Assembly (NCBI RefSeq): GCF_000333895.2
Contig: NZ_ANFM02000006.1
Coordinates: 248,001 to 312,000, forward strand
From: Grimontia indica
Lineage (GTDB): Bacteria > Pseudomonadota > Gammaproteobacteria > Enterobacterales > Vibrionaceae
Length of the DNA: 64,000 nt
Direction: 5' to 3'
The notes under the pieces were generated by a model. That model was given only the letters and a program-made list of their open reading frames with translations. It searched no databases and had not been told where the DNA came from. The position numbers were made by a program, and so were the translations under genes. Below are positions 27,332 through 35,321 of the stretch, piece by piece; the stretch's first letter is position 1; every line of letters begins with the position of its first letter.

Positions 27332-27802
27332 TTAACGTGGTGTCAAACGGTGCACAATCTGATTCGAACTGCCTCGCCAAGGTAGAGAAGGATCGGCTAA
27401 TACTTTCTCGAATTTACCGTCCACCAGCACATCCACATAGTTCACCACTTCACGCTGTGCGTCGGAGAGGTTCGCCAGTGTATACCCCGTCCACATCCAA
27501 ATGTCTTTGCCTTCGCATTCGTTTCTAACGCGTTGAACCAGCCTAAGAACGCTCTGCAGATTAGCGGGAAGCAGTGGGTCACCACCGCTGATCGACAATC
27601 CACGACGCTTGATGCGCGTGTCATTCAAATCCGCAATGATGCGATCTTCCATCGCCTGATCGAAAAGCTCGCCAGACGATGGTGACCAGGTGCTTTGGTT
27701 ATAGCAGCCTCGGCATTGGTGCTCGCACCCTGACACAAACAAGGTGCAACGTGTGCCTTCGCCGTTAACCACATCAACCGGATAATACTGGTGGAAGTTC
27801 AT
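27332..27802 (-). CDS. nrdG: Anaerobic ribonucleotide reductase activase NrdG
   Basis: Radical SAM enzyme that installs the glycyl radical on NrdD. The [4Fe-4S] motif CEHQCRGC (CxxxCxxC) is at about residues 26-33, followed by GCYNQSTW, and the SAM-binding GGDPLL at about 80. From the ATG at 27802 it has 156 residues, like E. coli NrdG (154). Only a weak ribosome site precedes it; the gene starts 10 bp after nrdD and is probably translated by coupling. Confidence 0.96.
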   Translation of the reverse strand: MNFHQYYPVDVVNGEGTRCTLFVSGCEHQCRGCYNQSTWSPSSGELFDQAMEDRIIADLNDTRIKRRGLSISGGDPLLPANLQSVLRLVQRVRNECEGKDIWMWTGYTLANLSDAQREVVNYVDVLVDGKFEKVLADPSLPWRGSSNQIVHRLTPR

Positions 27803-27812
27803 TCTCGTTCGC

Positions 27813-29933
27813 TTACATGTGCTTAACGCGACGTTTAACTTCTTCCTGCTTGCCGTCGTTGAATGGGCGCGCATCCGGGCTGCCCAGGTAGCCACAAACG
27901 CGGCGGGTCACTGACACTTTCGTTGAGTCATGGTTGCCACAGCTTGGGCAAACAAAGCCTTTGCTTGAACAATCAAACTCACCAGTGAAGCCACATTCGT
28001 AACACTCATCAATGGGTGTGTTCGTGCCGTAGTATGGAACGCGCTCGTAACTGTAGTCCCAAACGTTTTCCAGCGCTTCAACGTTGTGCTGAATGTTTGG
28101 ATATTCGCCATAGCAAATGAAACCGCCGTTCGCGATAGCTGGGTACGCCATCTCGAAATCAATTTTGTCGTACGGGTTCACTTTCTTTTCAACATCCAAG
28201 TGGAAGCTGTTGGTGTAATAACCTTTGTCGGTAACGCCATTCACCAGCCCAAACTCTTTAGTGTCGATCTTACAGAAGCGGCTACACAGGTTTTCACTTG
28301 GTGTGCTGTACAAGCTAAAGCCATAACCGGTTTCTTCCTTCCAGCTGTCTGTCGCCGCTTTCAGGTATTTTACAATGTTCAGCGCTTTTTCGCGCAGTGC
28401 TTCTGAATCGTAAACGTGCTCTTCCACGCCATACAACGCATTCATGGTTTCGTGAATGCCGATATAACCAAGGGAGATCGAGGCTCGGCCATTCTTGAAG
28501 ATTTCGCTAACGTCGTCATCAGGGTTCAGGCGAACACCACACGCGCCTTCCATGTATAGGATTGGGGCGACACGGGCTTTCACGCCTTGAAGACGGGCAA
28601 TACGGGTGTCCAAGCCTTCACGGGCAACGGCTAAGACTTCATCCAACAGTTTGTAGAAGGTTTCTTCACAACCATTTGCACGAATCGCAATACGCGGAAG
28701 GTTGATAGACACCACACCGATGTTGTTGCGGCCTTCGTGGATCAGTTCGCCATTTTCTTCGTATGCAGACAGGAAGCTTCGGCAACCCATTGGGGTTTTA
28801 AATGAGCCTGTCACTTCTACTACTTTGTCGAAGTTCAGGATGTCCGGATACATGCGTTTTGACGCACATTCCAATGCCAGTTTTTTAATGTCGTAGTTTG
28901 GTTCGCCGTCTTTTAGGTTCAAGCTAGATTTCAGGCTAAACACGAGTTTCGGGAAAACAGCGGTTTTACGGTTCTTGCCCAGACCAGCAATACGGTTACG
29001 CAAAATAGATTGCTGAATAAGACGCGCTGCCCAAGATTCACCCAAACCAAAACCGAAGGTCACAAACGGCGTTTGACCATTCGCGGTATGCAGAGTGTTC
29101 ACTTCATATTCCAGCGATTGGAAAGCGTCGTAACATTCTTTCTCGGTACGCGCACGGGCATAACCTTCTGCGTCTGGGATATCCCACTCGCGCGCCACCA
29201 TCAGGTGTTTTTCGTAGCTGATTTCAACGTACGGCGCCAAGGTTTCATCAATACGGTTAATCGTGGTACCGCCATATATGTGGCTGGCAACCTGCGCGAT
29301 GATTTGTGCCGTTACTGCTGTCGCGGTCTGGATGGATTTCGGCGTGTCAATTTCCGCATTACCCATCTTGAAGCCATGCGTAAGCATGTTCTCAAGGTCA
29401 ACGAGCATACAGTTGAACATCGGGAAGAATGGTGCGTAATCCAGATCGTGGTAATGAATGTCGCCTTGTTCGTGCGCGCGAACCACCGCTTTCGGCAGCA
29501 TGTACTGCTTCGCGTAGTGTTTCGCCACGATGCCCGCCAACAAGTCGCGTTGAGTTGGGATCACCTTGCTGTCTTTGTTGGCGTTCTCGTTGAGGATATC
29601 GGAGTTGGTTTGCTCAACCAGACCACGAATTTCATGGTTCAGACGGCTTTTCTTCTCACGAATGCTGTCACGATCATGTCGATACTCAATGTATGCACGC
29701 GCAACCGCCTTGAATGGCCCGGCCATCAGGTGGTTTTCTACGGCATCCTGAATTTGATTGATATCCACTTCATCACTGCGCATAAACTGCGCGAGCACGC
29801 CATCTGCTACTGCTGCTGCATAGGCTTGATCCATGTCTTCTACTGCAAACGCCGCGCTCAGTACCGCATCCTGAATACGTTGGCGCTCGAAAGGTACGCG
29901 GCCTCCATCGCGTTTGATGACAACAGGTTTCAC
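27813..29933 (-). CDS. nrdD: Anaerobic (class III) ribonucleoside-triphosphate reductase NrdD
   Basis: Glycyl-radical reductase making dNTPs without oxygen. An N-terminal ATP-cone (VIKRDGGRVPFERQRIQDAV, about 5-95) gives allosteric control. The central barrel holds YMEGACGVRLNPDDD with an active-site Cys. The C terminus has the zinc site CYECGFTGEFDCSSKGFVCP with CGNHD, then the radical glycine in RRVCGYLG. 706 residues against 712 in E. coli. The start is GTG with GAGGAG seven bases upstream. Its upstream region carries FNR- and NrdR-like sites. Confidence 0.97.
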   Translation of the reverse strand: MKPVVIKRDGGRVPFERQRIQDAVLSAAFAVEDMDQAYAAAVADGVLAQFMRSDEVDINQIQDAVENHLMAGPFKAVARAYIEYRHDRDSIREKKSRLNHEIRGLVEQTNSDILNENANKDSKVIPTQRDLLAGIVAKHYAKQYMLPKAVVRAHEQGDIHYHDLDYAPFFPMFNCMLVDLENMLTHGFKMGNAEIDTPKSIQTATAVTAQIIAQVASHIYGGTTINRIDETLAPYVEISYEKHLMVAREWDIPDAEGYARARTEKECYDAFQSLEYEVNTLHTANGQTPFVTFGFGLGESWAARLIQQSILRNRIAGLGKNRKTAVFPKLVFSLKSSLNLKDGEPNYDIKKLALECASKRMYPDILNFDKVVEVTGSFKTPMGCRSFLSAYEENGELIHEGRNNIGVVSINLPRIAIRANGCEETFYKLLDEVLAVAREGLDTRIARLQGVKARVAPILYMEGACGVRLNPDDDVSEIFKNGRASISLGYIGIHETMNALYGVEEHVYDSEALREKALNIVKYLKAATDSWKEETGYGFSLYSTPSENLCSRFCKIDTKEFGLVNGVTDKGYYTNSFHLDVEKKVNPYDKIDFEMAYPAIANGGFICYGEYPNIQHNVEALENVWDYSYERVPYYGTNTPIDECYECGFTGEFDCSSKGFVCPSCGNHDSTKVSVTRRVCGYLGSPDARPFNDGKQEEVKRRVKHM

Positions 29934-30142
29934 AAATAGCTCCTCAACAAATCGGCCCTCTTTTACTGCAAGGGAAAGAAAATCAGGTTGACCACTTTGG
30001 CTAGTAAGTAGTCGTCACGTCTGGGAAAGTAGTCAGCCATATCCATGAAAAAGCGCGCCATTTCGCGTTACTTAACCGATATCGAACAAGGATCCAGCAA
30101 GATCCAATCGACCTACACGCAAATGTGAATGGCGTCAAGAAA

Positions 30143-30157
30143 TACCAAATATGGGTG
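30143..30157. promoter_or_regulatory. Weak second NrdR-like dyad
   Basis: ACC-N7-GGT dyad centred at 30150 with an AAATAT core. A poor match alone, but it sits about 31 bp from the better box, the spacing of paired NrdR boxes. Confidence 0.3.
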
Positions 30158-30172
30158 AATTCATAGCTAGGA

Positions 30173-30189
30173 CTACAATATGTGGTGTA
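30173..30189. promoter_or_regulatory. NrdR-like box upstream of nrdD
   Basis: CTACAATATGTGGTGT matches 12 of 16 positions of the NrdR box consensus ACACWATATWTTGTGT as I recall it. It lies about 42 bp downstream of the FNR-like box in the direction of nrdD, where the transcription start would be. Confidence 0.45.
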
Positions 30190-30216
30190 TTAGACCGTCG
30201 AGCTGAACGGGATACT

Positions 30217-30230
30217 TTGATTTAGATCAT
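30217..30230. promoter_or_regulatory. FNR-like box upstream of nrdD
   Basis: TTGAT-TTAG-ATCAT differs from the FNR consensus TTGAT-N4-ATCAA at one position. Confidence 0.5.
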
Positions 30231-30451
30231 GGCCTAGGGGGATGCGATTTCTATCTAGTCGATTAGTGTGGACAAACTTCAAGAAATGAAAAAAGCCTGT
30301 CAAATTTTGCTACAGACTCCCCAAATTCTTTATGTTGTAAAAACTGTGCGATACCGTATGCACTACTATGAGCTTGAAAGCCTTGTATTTTCTGACTCTC
30401 AGCTCACCTATTTTAAGAACAAATACTTAGTAACCACTTAGCAACCATTTA

Positions 30452-31411
30452 ATGAATTCAGCGAGCCCATCAAGACAGCATATTTTATTCAAGCGGACCA
30501 TAGGTTCTTGGCTTGCTTTTGTGGTGCCCGTGGTAATGCTGTTGCAGGTTTCCAGTGCGTATGCTTCCTTGTCTGTCGCTACTTGGAACATGGAGTGGCT
30601 GAGTGATAAAGATGACATCATTCAAAGTAAACGAACGCCTGAAGATTACTTGATGATGCAAACTGTCTCTTCGGTGATTGATGCCGATTTGATTGCTTTT
30701 CAGGAAGTGGACAGTGAAAACTCTCTGGCAAAAGTGCTAAACCCTGACGAGTATGATTACTACTTTTCCGATCGCTCTAAATACTTCAAGAAAAGTCGCC
30801 GCAGCCAACAGTTCACTGGCTGGGCAGTCAAAAAAGGCATCAAGGTCATCGACCACAAGGATTATCAGCCACTCGGTTTACCCACTTTCCTCTCAAGGGG
30901 GGATTTGCGTTATGGTGCTTATATCGAAGTGGTACGCGAAAACCAACCTTCCCTTCACCTTCTATCCATTCATCTAAAATCTGGCTGTTTCGAAACGCCT
31001 GTCCGTCGCAACAACAGTTGTAAGAAACTCGATAAGCAAATCGAAGCCCTTGGGATCTGGATTAACGCCCGTATAGAACTCGGACAGGAATTTGTGATTG
31101 CCGGAGATTTTAACCACTACATGAATGAAAAGAACGAGTGGGTGTGGAAGCAGCTTATTGAGGAAGTAGGCGAAGAGAACCTGGTGAAGCTGACTCGCGA
31201 TACGGATGCGAAGTGCAAAGCGAGAAAATACAACTATCGCACCAAGCGTTGGGAGCATGTTGTTTACCGCAAACTCATCGATCATATCGTCGCTAGCCCT
31301 GGGGCTGTGCCACTGTCGAATATGCCAGAGCCGCGTCAATATCAATACTCTTACCACGCTGTTGCGACTTATCGTCTTTCCGATCACTGTCCTGTGATTG
31401 TCGACTTGTAG
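30452..31411 (+). CDS. Exported endonuclease/exonuclease/phosphatase-family protein
   Basis: 319 residues. A hydrophobic N-terminal stretch (SWLAFVVPVVMLLQVSSAYA) acts as signal peptide. The EEP fold motifs follow in order: ATWNMEWL at about 42, AFQEVDSE at about 80, SIHLKSGC at about 173, AGDFNHYM at about 217, LIDHIV at about 275 and LSDHCPV near the end. The family includes DNase I-like nucleases, sphingomyelinases and phosphatases; the SGC and Cys pattern suits secreted nucleases. The ATG has no clear ribosome site, so the start is uncertain. Confidence 0.87.
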   Translation: MNSASPSRQHILFKRTIGSWLAFVVPVVMLLQVSSAYASLSVATWNMEWLSDKDDIIQSKRTPEDYLMMQTVSSVIDADLIAFQEVDSENSLAKVLNPDEYDYYFSDRSKYFKKSRRSQQFTGWAVKKGIKVIDHKDYQPLGLPTFLSRGDLRYGAYIEVVRENQPSLHLLSIHLKSGCFETPVRRNNSCKKLDKQIEALGIWINARIELGQEFVIAGDFNHYMNEKNEWVWKQLIEEVGEENLVKLTRDTDAKCKARKYNYRTKRWEHVVYRKLIDHIVASPGAVPLSNMPEPRQYQYSYHAVATYRLSDHCPVIVDL

Positions 31412-31536
31412 TTTTCTGATAAAAACCCAAAATGCCCCCGTTTTGCGGCGCTTTAAAGCCGCTCTGACATCTCACTGACAATACAAGCAATACCCGCATT
31501 TACAATGCGCTAAAACGAGAACAACGGAACACCGAA

Positions 31537-31839
31537 ATGACTTTTTCCAAAGCACCTTTGCTTGCTGCTGCCCTGCTGATTTCTTCTCCCTCTTTTGCTG
31601 CACCAGAATTGGTTCCTGCCACTATGCTCGATTACGGACACTACGAAAAAGTAGAAGAAGTGACGATTCATGGCGACATCAACCAGAACATTGTTAATCT
31701 GGCCGAAGCCAACTTGACTGACAAAGACGCTGACTTGTTTGTGATTGATGAAATCAGTGAAGACATTGACCACAATATGCTGGTATTGGATGTGTCTTTG
31801 TATAACGACCTGAACGACGGTTTGGTTAAGGCCAAATAA
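31537..31839 (+). CDS. Small exported protein, possibly YdgH/BhsA-like (DUF1471)
   Basis: 100 residues with signal peptide MTFSKAPLLAAALLISSPSFA. The mature part (KVEEVTIHGDINQNIVNLAEANLTDKDADLFVIDEISED then a beta strand) follows the strand-helix-strand-strand layout of DUF1471 periplasmic stress proteins such as BhsA, but the match is by pattern only. GGAA precedes the ATG. It lies between the nuclease-type gene and the DUF2797 gene, all on the plus strand with gaps of 84-125 bp, so co-transcription is uncertain. Confidence 0.65.
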   Translation: MTFSKAPLLAAALLISSPSFAAPELVPATMLDYGHYEKVEEVTIHGDINQNIVNLAEANLTDKDADLFVIDEISEDIDHNMLVLDVSLYNDLNDGLVKAK

Positions 31840-31923
31840 GCATCAAAGCGTTTTGAACGCGGTTTTAGTGGTTGTCCTTTCGTTGTAGAATCTCTGCACG
31901 TGAAGGACAACAATAAAAATACA

Positions 31924-32739
31924 ATGATTACTGGCACTCTGAGCAAAATGAAAAGCACGCTGGATAACGGCGTGAATTACTCCCTTCCTGTCGGTGACAC
32001 CGACATTTCCCTAAACTCCCTGATTGGCAAATCTCTTACACTGACGTACACCGGCAATATCTATTGCGATGCTTGTGGTAACAAAACCAACAAAAGTTTC
32101 AGCCAGGGTCACTGTTTCCCCTGCACTAAGCGACTGGCACGCTGCGATATGTGCATCCTGAAACCCGAAACCTGCCACTTTGCTGAAGGCACTTGTCGTG
32201 AGCCAGAGTGGGCAGAACAGTTCTGTATGACTGACCATGTGGTTTACCTTTCGAATACTTCGGGTTTGAAGGTCGGCATTACCCGTGCGAATCAGATCCC
32301 GACCCGCTGGGTTGATCAAGGTGCGACACAAGCACTGCCAATTCTGAGGGTAAAAAGCCGTCATCTGTCTGGTTTGGTGGAAATCGCGATTGCGGAATTT
32401 CTGGCAGATAAAACCAATTGGCGGGCGATGCTGAAAGGTGACAATGTTGAGTTGGATTTGCATGAAGAGGCGCGCCGACTACTGCCGCAAATTGACGCCA
32501 AGATTTACAGCCTACGCCTGCAATATGGTTTCGACGCCGTTGAACCGATTCAAAACGACATCATCGACATCAGCTTTCCTGTGACGGAATACCCAACCAA
32601 GATTACGTCACTGAACTTCGATAAAGATCCTGTGGTTTCCGGCGTACTGAAAGGCATTAAAGGCCAGTATCTGATCTTCGATACCGGTGTGATTAATATT
32701 CGCAAATTCACCAGTTACGAAGTGACTGCAGAATATTAA
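31924..32739 (+). CDS. DUF2797 zinc-ribbon protein
   Basis: Protein of about 271 residues in the DUF2797 family. It starts MITGTLSKMKSTLDNG, has a zinc-ribbon-like set of Cys (IYCDACGNKTNKSF, CFPCTKRLARCDMC, ETCHFAEGTC), then VVYLSNTSGLKVGITRANQIPTR, which recalls a GIY-YIG strand, and a C-terminal beta domain (GVLKGIKGQYLIFDTGVINIRKF). Function is not established. The AAGGA upstream is about 17 bases from this ATG, while a GTG at 31900 would include it, so the start is uncertain. Confidence 0.8.
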   Translation: MITGTLSKMKSTLDNGVNYSLPVGDTDISLNSLIGKSLTLTYTGNIYCDACGNKTNKSFSQGHCFPCTKRLARCDMCILKPETCHFAEGTCREPEWAEQFCMTDHVVYLSNTSGLKVGITRANQIPTRWVDQGATQALPILRVKSRHLSGLVEIAIAEFLADKTNWRAMLKGDNVELDLHEEARRLLPQIDAKIYSLRLQYGFDAVEPIQNDIIDISFPVTEYPTKITSLNFDKDPVVSGVLKGIKGQYLIFDTGVINIRKFTSYEVTAEY

Positions 32740-32748
32740 AACGATAAT

Positions 32749-32769
32749 CCCTCTCCATTTGGGAGAGGG
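32749..32769. terminator. Hairpin between the DUF2797 gene and the following convergent gene
   Basis: CCCTCTCC, loop, GGAGAGGG; 8 bp stem just after the stop at 32739 and before the stop of the minus-strand gene. T-runs are short. Confidence 0.5.
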
Positions 32770-32781
32770 AATCTTTCCAAA

Positions 32782-33135
32782 CTAGTCCAGCGCCACCTTA
32801 AACTGCTTTCCACCCCAGCCATGCACGCTGTCATGCGCTTCAACGTACACTTCAGTAATATCATCCGGAATCATTACACCAGAAAGACTTCGGGTGAATG
32901 GCTGCTCGTTGACATGGGGATGGTGTAGCACCCGCGTTCCCAGCACTTCGCCCTCTGCGGTGACAACTCGCCAGGCATCGGCATAGTGCTCCCAACCTTC
33001 ATCGGCATGTTCGACAGTGGCAGAAAAACGGTAAGACTCACCACTTTTAGTCGCTGTTGCATTCACCACATCGGCCTTTCCAGCCCAAGCGGTTCCTGCC
33101 AAGAACATCAAACTCGCAGCGATCAGTCTTTTCAT
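32782..33135 (-). CDS. Exported protein of unknown function
   Basis: 117 residues with a signal peptide (MKRLIAASLMFLAGTAWA). The mature 99 residues read as a small beta sandwich: SYRFSATVEHADEGWEHYADAWRVV, then VLHHPHVNEQPFTRSLSG, then VYVEAHDSVHGWGGKQFKVAL. The repeated His and Trp may bind a metal, but no known metal site is evident. AGGGAAAG precedes the ATG. It is followed on the same strand by nothing close; upstream lie the DUF3389 and thioesterase genes 20 bp away, so all three may form one operon. Confidence 0.75.
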   Translation of the reverse strand: MKRLIAASLMFLAGTAWAGKADVVNATATKSGESYRFSATVEHADEGWEHYADAWRVVTAEGEVLGTRVLHHPHVNEQPFTRSLSGVMIPDDITEVYVEAHDSVHGWGGKQFKVALD

Positions 33136-33155
33136 TTTTCTTTCCCTCTGTCGAT

Positions 33156-33386
33156 TTAGCGTTTAATGGCGATCCCTGTTGCTTCTGACACTGCATTCAG
33201 GTTTTCTTCTGAGCCTAATGACAAGCTCCAATTCACCGTACCGCCATTGGCAATCAGCATATAGGGTGCGCCCAGCAGGCTGATATCATCAGTCTGTGCC
33301 TGAAGCGTCATCTGATTTTCCTGAAACTTCACCATCACTTCATGCATGGTGGCAATCACACGGCCACCGGGAATCGTAATCACCAT
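33156..33386 (-). CDS. DUF3389 family small protein
   Basis: 76 residues from the ATG at 33386, which has AAGGGA 8 bases upstream and lies 2 bp after the thioesterase stop. The sequence MVITIPGGRVIATMHEVMVK with a C-terminal GIAIKR matches my recollection of DUF3389, a small Vibrionaceae-type protein of unknown function. Probably translated together with the thioesterase. Confidence 0.7.
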   Translation of the reverse strand: MVITIPGGRVIATMHEVMVKFQENQMTLQAQTDDISLLGAPYMLIANGGTVNWSLSLGSEENLNAVSEATGIAIKR

Positions 33387-33388
33387 GA

Positions 33389-33817
33389 CTATTTCCCTTT
33401 GTGCTGCAGCACCGCCATAGTCAGGCGGCTGGTACACACTAAACGGCCGCGCTCGTCAGTGATTTCAATCTGCCAAACCTGTGTGGTCGCGCCCATATGA
33501 ATCGCTTTGGCTGTTCCTGTGACGTGACCTGAACGCATGGCACGAATATGGTTAGCGTTAATATCCAGACCGACACAATACTTGTTTTCTTCCACTGCCA
33601 TATTGGCTGCCAGCGAACCTAAGGTTTCTGCAAGCACAACTGACGCGCCACCATGCAACATACCTAATGGCTGATGCGTTCGGGAATCTACCGGCATAGT
33701 GCCCGTCAGGCTGTCTTCACTGAACTCTGTGTAAACAATACCGAGATGTTCAACCAAGGTGTTTTTCGAGGTGGCATTCAAGCCTTCAAGCGAAATGGGT
33801 TTCTTCCAGATAGACAA
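33389..33817 (-). CDS. Hot-dog fold thioesterase (YdiI/MenI-like)
   Basis: Acyl-CoA thioesterase, 142 residues from a TTG at 33817 that reads L/M-SIWKKPISLEGLNA and has AAGGGG 7 bases upstream; the in-frame Lys/Pro-rich stretch before it is not part of the family. The catalytic block THQPLGMLHGGASVVLAETLGS is that of the YdiI/EntH/PaaI group, with GHVTGTAKAIHMGATTQVWQ further on. The closest functions are dihydroxynaphthoyl-CoA hydrolysis in menaquinone synthesis or general acyl-CoA proofreading. Confidence 0.9.
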   Translation of the reverse strand: MSIWKKPISLEGLNATSKNTLVEHLGIVYTEFSEDSLTGTMPVDSRTHQPLGMLHGGASVVLAETLGSLAANMAVEENKYCVGLDINANHIRAMRSGHVTGTAKAIHMGATTQVWQIEITDERGRLVCTSRLTMAVLQHKGK

Positions 33818-34007
33818 AACAGTCCCCTTCGGTGATTTTTTGGTTTTGGGTTGTTTTGGTATTATCTTTGTTGTCACTTTTCTACGCTACTGGCTTTTGT
33901 CGCAATCAGTGACATTTAAAGTCTTCTATCAGTCTTACTTGTTTAATTCAGACCTATGGATCCTTTACTATATAGCTAGGATTATTAAGGGCTTAAGGAA
34001 TAGCTTC

Positions 34008-34817
34008 ATGAAGATCAACAAAATCAGATACACAGTCGCTGCGGCGCTGTTGAGTGCGTTGATTGCTGGTTGTACGACATCACCAACCGGCCGCAGCCAG
34101 TTTATTATTGTTTCGGGGTCGCAGATGGCGACGCTGGGTGCGCAGTCTTTCTCAGAACTCAAGAAAAACGAAAAAGTCAGCACAGACAAAAAGACCAACC
34201 AATATGTTCAGTGCGTGACAGATGCCATTTTGGAAGTGACACCACCCCAGCCGGACTTCGATAAATGGGAAGTGGTGGTATTCGACAGTGATCAGGTCAA
34301 TGCCTTTGCACTCCCTGGCGGGAAAATCGGTGTGTATACCGGTTTGTTGAAAGTCGCGAGAACACAAGATCAACTCGCATCAGTTATCGGCCACGAAATT
34401 GGCCACGTAATGGCGAATCACGGCAGCGAGCGCGTTTCAAGCCAAGTTGCTGCAAATAGCGCATTACAAGTCACCAGTATCGCTTTGGGTGCGTCAGGGA
34501 CGGCAGATGCCGACCTTATTATGGCGGGGTTGGGTCTCGGCGTGAATGTCGGTGTTTTGCTGCCGTTTAGCCGTACGCACGAGTCTGAGTCAGACTTGAT
34601 TGGTGTGCAATTGATGAACGAAGCGGGATTTGATCCTAATCAGAGCGTTGCACTGTGGCGAAACATGGCGAAAGCGTCTGATGGCGCTCCACCAGAGATT
34701 CTCTCCACTCACCCTTCACACGACACCCGAATTTCTGACTTGCAAACGGCGATTAACGAGTTGCCACCTCAAACACGAAAAGCACCCAACTGCGGCAGCC
34801 CTAATCTGTTCGGCTAA
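34008..34817 (+). CDS. M48-family metalloprotease lipoprotein
   Basis: 269-residue lipoprotein with a lipobox, LSALIAGC, at about residue 20, and an M48 zinc protease domain: SVIGHEIGHVMANHGSER (HExxH) at about 125-142 and the third ligand in ESESDLIGVQLMNEAGFDP. GGKIGVYTGLL before the active site is typical of the BepA/LoiP/YcaL type, which handle outer-membrane protein quality control. The ATG at 34008 has AAGGA 8 bases upstream; in-frame sequence before it overlaps the divergent thioesterase and is spurious. Ends in a strong terminator. Confidence 0.92.
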   Translation: MKINKIRYTVAAALLSALIAGCTTSPTGRSQFIIVSGSQMATLGAQSFSELKKNEKVSTDKKTNQYVQCVTDAILEVTPPQPDFDKWEVVVFDSDQVNAFALPGGKIGVYTGLLKVARTQDQLASVIGHEIGHVMANHGSERVSSQVAANSALQVTSIALGASGTADADLIMAGLGLGVNVGVLLPFSRTHESESDLIGVQLMNEAGFDPNQSVALWRNMAKASDGAPPEILSTHPSHDTRISDLQTAINELPPQTRKAPNCGSPNLFG

Positions 34818-34846
34818 CACTTTGTGATTAATTGAAAGTCTGAAAC

Positions 34847-34876
34847 AAAAATGCCAGCGATGACGCTGGCATTTTT
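34847..34876. terminator. Bidirectional terminator between the M48 gene and the PAS gene
   Basis: AAAATGCCAGCG, loop ATGA, CGCTGGCATTTTT; perfect stem with T- and A-runs. Confidence 0.9.
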
Positions 34877-34890
34877 CTATCTGCAGAACG

Positions 34891-35319
34891 CTATTGAGAA
34901 GCCAAAGCTTCACCCGTCACATCTGCCACAGAGATGAACATGTGTTGCGCTTCACCACGCAAATTTACCATGGGGTTTAGCGTGACATTCTGATACATAA
35001 AGCTCGCTTGGCCCGTGATAGGGCGAACGTTGCGGCAATGGAAAAGGTAAGGGCGTTGCTTCCACACCACAAAGCTCCGGCATTTCAGCTCAAACACAGG
35101 CCGGCATTTGGCGCGGAACCAACTTTCCGGAATTTCAGGGAACACATCAAACAGTGACTGCCCTTTCACCTTGTTTGGGTGCTTGCCCGTGTGGTGAACC
35201 ATAAAGCCATTCCACATATGGATGTTGAAATCGCGGTCAACAACAATCAAACCCATGTCGATATTCTGAACCATATCGACCATCCAGTTGAATTGTTCAA
35301 ATTCTGGTGAGTCAATCAT
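34891..35319 (-). CDS. PAS-domain protein
   Basis: 142 residues, nearly all a single PAS domain: MVQNIDMGLIVVDRDFNIHMWNGFM at the start, then KGQSLFDVFPEI and a final strand HMFISVADVTG. There is no output domain, so it probably works with the response regulator encoded 2 bp upstream. Two Cys in the middle (AKCRPVFELKCRSFVV) could hold a cofactor or be redox-active. GAGGAG precedes the ATG inside the end of the upstream gene. Confidence 0.85.
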   Translation of the reverse strand: MIDSPEFEQFNWMVDMVQNIDMGLIVVDRDFNIHMWNGFMVHHTGKHPNKVKGQSLFDVFPEIPESWFRAKCRPVFELKCRSFVVWKQRPYLFHCRNVRPITGQASFMYQNVTLNPMVNLRGEAQHMFISVADVTGEALASQ

Positions 35320-35321
35320 GG

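Larger units (their letters stand above)
29934..30451. other. Control region upstream of nrdD
   Basis: About 520 bp without a gene between the divergent nrdD and the secreted nuclease-type gene. It holds one FNR-like box (30217-30230) and two NrdR-like dyads. This implies a long nrdD leader of roughly 240 bases. A GCGCG/CGCG pair at about 30050-30067 could fold near the leader's middle. Confidence 0.5.

Noticed and set aside
29010-29939. Open frame of 309 codons on the plus strand opposite nrdD
   Set aside because: Antisense to a certain gene; the product is unlike any known protein and arises from the GC-rich third positions of nrdD.
33759-34007. In-frame upstream extension of the M48 protease
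   Set aside because: It runs antisense across the start of the thioesterase and lacks a ribosome site; the lipobox distance fits the ATG at 34008.
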